Assembly: GCF_027924665.1 (NCBI RefSeq)
Contig: NZ_AP027043.1
Location: 2,108,001-2,172,000 of the forward strand
Direction: 5' to 3'
DNA length: 64,000 nucleotides
Origin: Flavobacterium sp. GSB-24
Lineage (GTDB): Bacteria; Bacteroidota; Bacteroidia; Flavobacteriales; Flavobacteriaceae
Shown here: positions 19,627 through 27,600 of the stretch, in pieces
Numbering within the stretch: the first letter of the stretch is position 1
Layout of the letters: each line of letters starts with the position of its first letter
Made by a program: the position numbers and the translations under genes
Notes under the pieces: model-generated
Database searches by the model: none
What the model saw: only the letters and a program-made list of their open reading frames with translations
What the model was told of the DNA's origin: nothing

Positions 19627-20094
19627 TTATAGTCCTAAAATCATTATTGAATGCTGACCCTCATTTTGCATAAATGTAAATATCTGTTTTTCAGTTACTG
19701 TTGGAGGTGAGCCAAATTCAAATGTTTTGGGAGTTGTAATAAACCAATTTAATGTTGCTCCTGTTTTTGTGATTCCTTCGAAACACATTCCTGAATTAGC
19801 AAACGAATTAGGAATTGTAAGTGTACCAGTTCCAGTAAATTTCACCGTTTTTCCATGCCATGTATCCTGAACTGTTGCAGGCAATGTCACATTAATCTGA
19901 TTTGAAATATCTTGTTTGTTAGACAAGTCAATATTTCCGATTCCGAGAATTGCTTCTCCATTGATAGTTTTAAAATCTAAAGCAGAGGTTATGTCACTAA
20001 ACTCCAATTCGCCATTGGAGTTTGTGCTTAAAATTTTATCTGGCTGATTTATTTCTAAATCAGCCACTTTTATTCTATTGTGATTTGTATCCAT
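19627..20094 (-). CDS. Short fiber-like protein with the shared N-terminal adaptor
   Basis: A 155-residue protein. Residues 1-36 are the adaptor shared with three other island proteins (TNHNRIKVADLEINQPDKIL, then GELEFSDI). It continues with the tail-fiber-like phrase INGEAILGIGNIDLSNKQDI and a small beta-rich domain (VKFTGTGTLTIPN through IFTFMQNEGQHSIMI). No signal peptide. It is followed after 2 bp by the LRR gene, so it could be the connector for that adhesin. The fiber call rests on the adaptor and context. Confidence 0.7.
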   Translation of the reverse strand: MDTNHNRIKVADLEINQPDKILSTNSNGELEFSDITSALDFKTINGEAILGIGNIDLSNKQDISNQINVTLPATVQDTWHGKTVKFTGTGTLTIPNSFANSGMCFEGITKTGATLNWFITTPKTFEFGSPPTVTEKQIFTFMQNEGQHSIMILGL

Positions 20095-20138
20095 TTTTTG
20101 TGGTATTTAAATTTGTTTTTATTATTAAGTTTTGAGAT

Positions 20139-20340
20139 TAAATAAATCTAAAACTCACATTCCAAATAAATTTCGCCTGTCTCAACAGTTTTGGAAAGGT
20201 CAGCTATTCGGCTTTGGAGTATTGTTTTCTATATCTCTGTTAAAAATTAAGAAATTAAAGTTTACCTGCTGGTTGAGAGTACAATTTGGTTTTTTCAAAT
20301 TCACACACTTTTCTTCTATTTTGATTTGTGTTCTTTAATT
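20139..20340 (-). pseudogene. Degenerate copy of the C-terminal domain of the 21829-22977 gene
   Basis: Reading leftward, three frame-broken pieces match the C-terminus of the neighbouring FN3 protein: EFEKTKLYSQPAGK, then NFNFLIFNRDIENN, then GEIYLECEF and stop. At least two frameshifts separate them. The flanking DNA at 20031-20170 is nearly identical to 21711-21860, showing that the gene end plus the start of the next fiber was duplicated. This accounts for most of the gap between 20095 and 20438. Confidence 0.8.
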
Positions 20341-20438
20341 TTGAATTAAATAAATTTTACTCGTATCAATTGATTTCTTGAGATATTTAACAAATTCAGT
20401 ATAGTATGAATCTTATTTAATACCGTATATTTTAATTC

Positions 20439-21776
20439 TTAATATGAATTACTTGTTCTGTCTTCAATTATGATATTGATACCATTTAATCCTAAATTCC
20501 CATTACTTTTTATAAATCCAGTTTTGTAATATTTTACTAGTTGATTATTTTTCACATTTTTGATTAAACTTGAAGGTGTTATCATGATTATTTCTACATT
20601 ATTAAAATAAAAATTATAAGGACCTCCATTTAGATCTAAGCTGCTTTCTATTAGTGATTCTTCTAGAAAAATTGTACTATTAATAGCATTTATTGTTAAT
20701 TGAAAGCCAGCATTCATTATTGGATAATTAGGTGTCGATTTTTCAATTTTGCCATAGAAATTAAAAATATTTGTTGTACTGTATGGAGAGAGACATATCT
20801 TACCTAAAAAAAGACCATTGGTTTTACCAGTTAAAACAGATGATTGTGACATAACAATTGTGACATTTTCGCTTGTTATAATTTTTGAAACGTCTATTAC
20901 ATCACTGCCGCCAACCATTAAAAGACCTGAACCTGTAATCTTCTTTACTGGAAATTTCCCAATGTGATTTAATAAGAAGTTATTATTAAGAACAAGGTTA
21001 TTTATTTGAATATCCAAATCGCTTAAAGTTGCAGAAACCAACGTAGTGGATATTGAGTCAAATTTATCAATTCTGAAGTATCCACTTCTAAAAAGAGAAT
21101 AAGTTGAAACTCTTTGATAATATTCATTTGCGTAAAAATTCACACTACCTGCCCCTTTACTGATAAACAGAATCGTGGATTCTGTATGAAATTTATTGGC
21201 ATTGATATAAATGTTAAGAACCGAAGAAGAACTAAAACCTGTGGTTATAGATGTTGAGTGAAATAGTGTTCCGTAAGGGATATCAAAATAAATTTCCTTA
21301 TGATTAAAACCGTTAAAAGATGAAAAGTCAATAATTCCCTTGTTATAACAAATATACTTTATCCTTCTTGAATTAGTATTTGTATTTAACACTCTAGTAA
21401 CATCATTACAAAGGAAAACGAAATTCCATGCATTACCATCATTAGGTGGTAATGCAGCATAAGCAGCTTCATCTGTTTTAAATGGTTTTGATCTGTTTTC
21501 AATTATACCTGTACTATCTATACCATTAACAGTGTCAATAAATACAGTATATGGCACTGCTGATGAAAAATTATTAATTAAATCTTTCAAAACTTTTCCT
21601 TGTCTAGCATCTAAAACTTTTCCTTCTTCAGTATAATCTAAACCATTGTAACTATCAATTTTAATCGCATCAATATCATTAAACTCCAATTCGCCGCTTG
21701 AGTTTGTGCTTAAAATTTTATCTGGCTGATTTGTTTCTAAATCAGCCACTTTTATTCTATTGTAGTTTGTATCCAT
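20439..21776 (-). CDS. Fiber-like protein with the shared adaptor and a beta-rich body
   Basis: A 445-residue protein: the adaptor (TNYNRIKVADLETNQPDKIL, GELEFNDI) at residues 1-37, then a LDARQGKVLKDLI motif that recurs in phage tail fibers, then a long beta-rich body with short parallel-looking strands (GIIDFSSFNG, FHSTSITTGFSSSSVLNIYINAN split over several turns) that may be a beta helix. No signal peptide, and it ends in IIIEDRTSNSY. It probably acts as a fiber or receptor-binding protein. The body is not recognised. Confidence 0.7.
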   Translation of the reverse strand: MDTNYNRIKVADLETNQPDKILSTNSSGELEFNDIDAIKIDSYNGLDYTEEGKVLDARQGKVLKDLINNFSSAVPYTVFIDTVNGIDSTGIIENRSKPFKTDEAAYAALPPNDGNAWNFVFLCNDVTRVLNTNTNSRRIKYICYNKGIIDFSSFNGFNHKEIYFDIPYGTLFHSTSITTGFSSSSVLNIYINANKFHTESTILFISKGAGSVNFYANEYYQRVSTYSLFRSGYFRIDKFDSISTTLVSATLSDLDIQINNLVLNNNFLLNHIGKFPVKKITGSGLLMVGGSDVIDVSKIITSENVTIVMSQSSVLTGKTNGLFLGKICLSPYSTTNIFNFYGKIEKSTPNYPIMNAGFQLTINAINSTIFLEESLIESSLDLNGGPYNFYFNNVEIIMITPSSLIKNVKNNQLVKYYKTGFIKSNGNLGLNGINIIIEDRTSNSY

Positions 21777-21828
21777 TTTTTGTGGTATTTAAATTTGTTT
21801 TTATTATTAAGTTTTGAGATTAATAAAT

Positions 21829-22977
21829 CTAAAACTCACATTCCAAATAAATTTCGCCAGAGTCTGCTGTAGTAGAAAGTATAGGTCTGTTATTTGTAGT
21901 AGGGGCACTATTGCCTTCCTTATCGGCATTTGAGATTAGGAAAAAATTAAAACCTTCTCGTTGGGTTAGTAAATAGAATTGAGCAGGATTTAATGTAATT
22001 TCTACATATGCAGTTGAGTTACTAGGTACTATTACACTGCCAAGAAAATTATTAGAATCCCAATCGTTCCAATCAATAAGTTCAAAATTTTTAAAGTAAG
22101 GAATTCGAATGTTAGAGGTATAAAGATTAAAAGTTAATGCGTTACCAACTGCATTTGTCGCGAACTTAAATTTTATTTTAGCAGATTTAGGGTTCGATGT
22201 AATTGATGAGGTATCAATTGCTCCTCTGTATCTATTAAGGGAAAATCCTGATGCATCTTTTGCAGCTCCTAAGTAAGCATTTCCTTCATAATAAGTTGTT
22301 GCTGCATCGGCATCGTGACAGATTGACCAGTTACTATTTTTATTTTCAAATATTGCTGATTTAGTTACAGGTAAAATTAAAGTAATAGGCAGAGTAGTAA
22401 CAGCTAGAATATTACTATTAGTCGAATTGCCAGCAGCATCTTTTGCTTTTATATAAAAATTGTATGTGGTTGATGATGAGAGTTCTGTGACAGCATAGCT
22501 AAACACATTAGATGAAATAGAATCTAAAAAGCTATCGTCGATGAAAATGTCATAAGCAACAACTCCAATATTGTCTATTGCAGGAGTCCATGTTAATAAT
22601 ACTGTAGTTGCAGTAATAGATGTCTGACTTAAAGAAAAACTACTTGGTGGAGTAGAATCAATTAAACATGTTCCTACGTTATTGGCATACGCTTGACTAT
22701 TGGTATTTAACCATTCTTGTGCTTGCTCATTTGCATCGTTAATGCTCAAATTTGATACAAATTTATTTGCTGGAGCAATCAGTGAAACAGAACTTCCGAT
22801 TCCTGCAGCACAATCATTTTTGGTTTTATTTAAAGTTTTTTCTGTATTATAATAAACAGTTTCGCCTTCAACAGGAATATAATTGTCTAAATACGAAAAA
22901 GGCTTATATGTTGTGTTTTCTTCCATATATTCATTAATAATTTGCTTTCTTAAATCATTAAAAAAGACATTAAACAA
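21829..22977 (-). CDS. DUF5977-like / fibronectin III fiber component
   Basis: A 382-residue protein. Residues about 45-105 form a DUF5977-like segment (YYNTEKTLNKTKNDCAAGIG, ANEQAQEWLNTNSQAYAN). About 110-200 form an FN3 domain (PPSSFSLSQTSITATTVLLT, TYNFYIKAKDAAGNST). The C-terminal 180 residues form a beta-sandwich-like domain ending GEIYLECEF, which could bind carbohydrate. It begins 9 bp after the chaperone-like gene; M18 (MEENTTYKPF) is a possible alternative start. A broken second copy of its end lies at 20139-20340. It is a candidate receptor-binding module. Confidence 0.7.
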   Translation of the reverse strand: MFNVFFNDLRKQIINEYMEENTTYKPFSYLDNYIPVEGETVYYNTEKTLNKTKNDCAAGIGSSVSLIAPANKFVSNLSINDANEQAQEWLNTNSQAYANNVGTCLIDSTPPSSFSLSQTSITATTVLLTWTPAIDNIGVVAYDIFIDDSFLDSISSNVFSYAVTELSSSTTYNFYIKAKDAAGNSTNSNILAVTTLPITLILPVTKSAIFENKNSNWSICHDADAATTYYEGNAYLGAAKDASGFSLNRYRGAIDTSSITSNPKSAKIKFKFATNAVGNALTFNLYTSNIRIPYFKNFELIDWNDWDSNNFLGSVIVPSNSTAYVEITLNPAQFYLLTQREGFNFFLISNADKEGNSAPTTNNRPILSTTADSGEIYLECEF

Positions 22978-22986
22978 TTACTTTGA

Positions 22987-23364
22987 TTAAACTGGCTGTA
23001 TTGGCCAGACAATAGATGCTAAATCATCGATATCAGTTAATTCTCTAAGTTCTTGTCTATAATTTTTCCAAGCGCTTTTTTTCTCTTCAGAAAGTGGTGA
23101 ATCTTCTACTTGTGTCCAGTCGCTTTCGGTTAATAAGGTGTTTCTAGTAGCCCTAATATTTTCTAGAAGTTCTTCCTGACTTTGAATGAAAGGAAAGTGA
23201 GTGTGAGTTCCATTAATTACTTTATAATTTTTTGACAATGCCTGCTGCCATTCTTCTTCGGTTAGTTCGATATTAGGTTGAGGAATGTTTTCGTGAATTC
23301 CTTCAACATAAAAACCTGTGTATTCTCCATTTTGATCGTAAGTTCCTTTATATGTATTTTTCAT
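22987..23364 (-). CDS. Phage tail-fiber assembly chaperone-like protein
   Basis: A 125-residue protein whose C-terminal half has the phage tail assembly chaperone signature: RNTLLTESDWTQVEDSPLS, then KKSAWKNYRQELRELTDI, then IVWPIQP. The N-terminal half (YDQNGEYTGFYVEGIHENIP) resembles the fiber-facing part of Tfa-type proteins. Such proteins fold or mature the fiber encoded just upstream, here the 405-codon-frame fiber 16 bp away. This is one of the clearest phage signatures in the island. Confidence 0.85.
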   Translation of the reverse strand: MKNTYKGTYDQNGEYTGFYVEGIHENIPQPNIELTEEEWQQALSKNYKVINGTHTHFPFIQSQEELLENIRATRNTLLTESDWTQVEDSPLSEEKKSAWKNYRQELRELTDIDDLASIVWPIQPV

Positions 23365-23380
23365 TTTTTAAAGTTTATTG

Positions 23381-24535
23381 TTAATATCCAATTGAGAACA
23401 TATATCCTTCATTGGCATCGATAAGGGCATAATAAGTATTCTTTGTAATATTACCCACGTGGTTATATCCTCTGCTTCCCGAATTTGTTCTTAAAGTTGA
23501 TACCATAACACTCAAAGCACCATTTGGCCAGGTTAAAGGAAAAGTGTACGTATTGGCATTACTCATTAAATGAGCCCACTGTAATATTAATCCGTTGCTA
23601 AATTTTTGATAGCCTCCAGTAAAAGGGATTAAGCCTATAGAATGTCCAGCATCATAATCCGAACCTGGAGAGGTCGAAACTGAGCCGTCTGCCATTAAAA
23701 ATTGACTTGGAGTTCCGCCGGTTTTAATGAAACTCTTACTTTCTGTTGCTTCAGTAAAAGTTTTAATTCCTGCAATAGTTTGAGCTGTTGTTAAATCAAC
23801 GTATTTGTTATTTAGTTCCAAATCTGATAATGAAACAGAACTTTTATACCAGTAATCTACTTCGATATTACGATCGCTTATTACAGCAGAAAATGTAATT
23901 ATTCCATTGTTGTAGTTTACGATATAATCTTTACCAGTTCCCTCTCTAAGAAGCTGACCATTTTTGTAGATGCGAATACTATCTTTAATAGGAATTTCTG
24001 TTAAAGTAATTTTATCATCATTAAAAGTGTCATGATCAAAATTTTCTTTGAAAGGAACAGATAAACTTCCAAGAATAGGATCAGAATTAGGATCATCTGG
24101 TTCTGTATCGATATTTTTAGCCCAGTAATTTACTTCGATATTGCGGTTGCTTATGGGATCAGAAAAAACAATGATGGCATTATCATTTAAATTGTAATCG
24201 TTAGTTTCGTTTAGTAACTGACCATTTTTATAAACCTTTACACTGTCCTCAATAGGGGTATGATTTAACTGAATATATGATCCTGAAAAGTTATCCTGAA
24301 ATTCTTTGAAAGGGACATAACAATTACCAGAAATAATTCCGGCATTTTGAAAAGCAACTTTTAAAAGTGCTGGAGTTATATAATGTTCATTATCTGTACC
24401 TGTTTCGACCATTTGAAAATTAGCTTTGTCATCGTCTCTATGAACGAAATTTTCAAAAATCTCTACGAAGTCAATGTGTGAGGGAATATCTCCGTCATTG
24501 AATTTGTTGCGAAAGTCATTTCTGCTTGTTGCCAT
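23381..24535 (-). CDS. Tail-fiber-like protein with a gp53-like C-terminal domain
   Basis: A 384-residue protein, starting at MATSRNDFRNKF rather than at an upstream ATG 63 bp earlier, because MATSR fits a phage protein start. It contains two related beta units, each with SVKVYKNGQLLNET or SIRIYKNGQLLREG and a following NRNIEVNYWAK or DRNIEVDYWYK; a LTTAQTIAGIKTF fiber motif; and a C-terminal domain LILQWAH, TYTFPLTWPN, VMVSTLR that looks like the gp53-like tip domain of tail fibers. Paired with the chaperone gene downstream. Confidence 0.8.
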   Translation of the reverse strand: MATSRNDFRNKFNDGDIPSHIDFVEIFENFVHRDDDKANFQMVETGTDNEHYITPALLKVAFQNAGIISGNCYVPFKEFQDNFSGSYIQLNHTPIEDSVKVYKNGQLLNETNDYNLNDNAIIVFSDPISNRNIEVNYWAKNIDTEPDDPNSDPILGSLSVPFKENFDHDTFNDDKITLTEIPIKDSIRIYKNGQLLREGTGKDYIVNYNNGIITFSAVISDRNIEVDYWYKSSVSLSDLELNNKYVDLTTAQTIAGIKTFTEATESKSFIKTGGTPSQFLMADGSVSTSPGSDYDAGHSIGLIPFTGGYQKFSNGLILQWAHLMSNANTYTFPLTWPNGALSVMVSTLRTNSGSRGYNHVGNITKNTYYALIDANEGYMFSIGY

Positions 24536-24587
24536 GTTATATAGTTTTATTTCTTTGCTTTTAAATGTTTTTTGATAAGACTCGATA

Positions 24588-24621
24588 TTAAATACCAATG
24601 AGGTAATTCATTGGTATTTAA
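24588..24621. promoter_or_regulatory. 14-bp perfect hairpin between the 1940-aa gene and the fiber gene
   Basis: Arms TTAAATACCAATGA (24588-24601) and TCATTGGTATTTAA (24608-24621) with a 6-nt loop. There is no good T-run on the minus strand, so it may be an RNA processing or attenuation site that lowers expression of the downstream fiber genes rather than a terminator. Confidence 0.5.
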
Positions 24622-24628
24622 TAGTTTT

Positions 24629-27600
24629 TTAAAGAGTTAGGATTTTTTCATCACTGCTGTACATACCAGATGAATTTTCAGAAATCGCTTTAAAGTGATG
24701 ATAGATTCGGTCTCCATCTTCTGTTTTTATTACTAATTCGTCGGTAAATTTTTCAATGTCGTTGAGAGGAAGAATAACTTCGTTTAAGTTTGACTTGAGT
24801 TCATGAATTTTTTCCCAATTCCCCTGATTATTCATTTTATATAAATGATATTTACCATTATGAACTGTTTTCTCCCAATTGAAAACTATTGGTTTTAAGA
24901 TTTCTCCATTTGTTCCTGTTGGCACTCCCGAAGCTTCTAAGTCCGGAGATTCTGGCGAAACATTATCCACAATAACGACAGCTGTAATTTTTGACGGTTG
25001 TGATGGTGCATAATCGATGCTTATGATAGGATTATCAATTGTCGAATCTGAATCTGCATATTCAATTTGTTTTGAAACGGTAATCCTGTAAAACAATCCA
25101 TCACCAAATGGTACATTTTCTAAATCTTCAAAATCATCATAAACATTCCATACATTCTCAAAATCTGCAGACAAAGTTTCTTCATTAATTAAAACTTCTT
25201 TCACCAATTTCATTGTTCTTATCGATTGCGCATCAAGCATTGTGTTTGCGCGATAAACATTGATTTTTCTAATTTTATATTCTGGCTGATAAGCATTTAA
25301 TTCAATTTGAACTGCTGGTTTAATTCCTAAAACCTGATTTTCCAGAATTGGCATAATTCGCTTAATTTCTGGTGTTTTTGGCGGAGTAGAAGCAACTAGT
25401 TTTACAGGCCCAATAAGATCACTAAACTCTCCAAAATTCATCTTAATATCCATTTCGCGAACAGCGTAGAAATAGATGTTTTGTGAATTTCCATCGAGAT
25501 TAAAGTCGGTAAACTGTGCTATGTTTTCACTTTCATTAATGATTTTCATCATTGGTGCGATCTCAAAATCATTATCAGTAGGTTTTAGAGCGTTTCCATT
25601 TTTATCTTTAATGGTTTGTTTCTTGTTAACAGGGACATAGTCATTACCTTTAATATACTCATAAACAACTGGTACTTCGGTTAAGGGAACGAAAGCCGCA
25701 TGAATAGCTTGTTCTACAAAATGAACTACTAATAAAGGATCTTGAACTCCTTGTGAAATTAGAACCTTATTTAATGATGTAATAGAGGTTATCGTATGCT
25801 CTTGTGTACCTTGCGCTTTATTGTGCCATTCAATAAAATCATTAATCAGTTTTATAAAATCTTCGTTGTCAGGCAATGGAAATTGGTAATTTTGAGATTC
25901 ATTTTCTGGCAAAGTTTTATAATGCCCACTCAAAGCAAGACCATTAAAATCCAAAAAGTCTTTCCATCTTTCATTAAAGCTGATTTCATCATTTCCACCC
26001 AATTTGTTTAATTCTTCACGAATAGTACTCACTGTTTCAGGTTGGTACAAAATGTTTAAAAAGTCTTCATCATTGGCTCTGTAATGTAATAATCCGTAAG
26101 GCTTGCGTTTCTGACTGTATTTAGTAATAAAAGTATAAGATGATCGGTTGTAAAAATCAGGACGGGTTGCATACAAACTACCACCTCTAATTTCTTCAGG
26201 TTTTTTCGGTTCCTCAATTTTAACAGCGTACATCGGACTCGGAATGCTAATCTTCGATTTGTAGTCAATACCAGTTTTTGCATGTGTACTAATTCCGAAG
26301 ATAGAGTAGTGCGTACTTTCATTTTCTCTTGGCTGAACATTTTCTTGTGTAATTCCGGAAACTGCATCAGCGTATAAATAAACTTTATAGCTCGGATAAT
26401 AATTTACAGTTTGAGATACATCATTATCATCATAATTTCGTATGTCATCTTCTTTAAGCGGGCCATTTATTGCACCAATAATTTCATCATAATTATCCGC
26501 CATTGTTTGTGTGGAATAATTACCAAGTTTAAAATCAGGATCATCGATATATAAGACCAGATCTCCAGTAGTACCAATATTTTCTGTTTTAAAAACTTTA
26601 AACTCCTTTCTCGATTTTACAGGAACAGAACTTCCTTCCTGCATTGCACTTTTTGTAAACAATCGTACAATACCATTAGACCATTCTACAGAGTTTTGGT
26701 TTTGTGATTTAAATTGAGGATGTTGAGGCAAATTAAAATTTGGGAAAATGATTTTGTATAATCCTAAATGCTTTTTCTCAGCTAGTTCAATTGGATTATC
26801 ATCTTTATCCAATTTATACGTTCCGTCTGAATTCATTTCATAAGAAACTTCAAAATGCCTTTCTATTACTGCATTTTTCCAGAGTCCTCTTGTTTTTTGT
26901 AGCTGTAAATCAGTTCCGTTTTCACTTGTATGTTCAATAACCTCTCTATGAATGACATTTAAACTCTCAGGATATTCAACTTTAAAAGCAATTTGAGGCT
27001 GATGCCAGTTAGAATCTGTTTGCATGTTCTGAACCAGTGTACACAATCTACTCTCTGGTATCTGAATGTTTTGGATCTGTTCAGAATCTATTGTTGCATC
27101 TCCATCAGCATGAAGTTTGTCGGTTACTTCTTTTTTTAATACTTCAACTAATGCATAATCAAAAACATCGTTATTTTGAGCATCTTTTTTAAGTACAACT
27201 TCAATATTCTGGATAACATAATTTTGATCTCCAATCGTTAATATTCCTCCGTCAAATCGTGATTTATTAGAGTTGTCTAATCCAATTTTAACCTCTTGCC
27301 CGCTGCTGATAATTTTATACTCTCTTATTTTAACAAAAGAGGTAAGATTATTTATAGACTTGTTATCAATACTCTCAATTTGACCGTATTCAACTTCAGG
27401 AAGCCCGTCTTTATAATACAGTCTAAAATGGTCAGCAAGTATTTCCTTATCATCCGGAAAAATAGATTCTTTGTTAGTTTTAGCTTCTTCAACAGAAATT
27501 TCACTAGGAACAGGATAACTCAATAATTCCTGAGCTGAATAATAATCAAACAAAATTCTAACTAATGTTTTATCTTCTCCAGTAATTTTACCCAATAATT

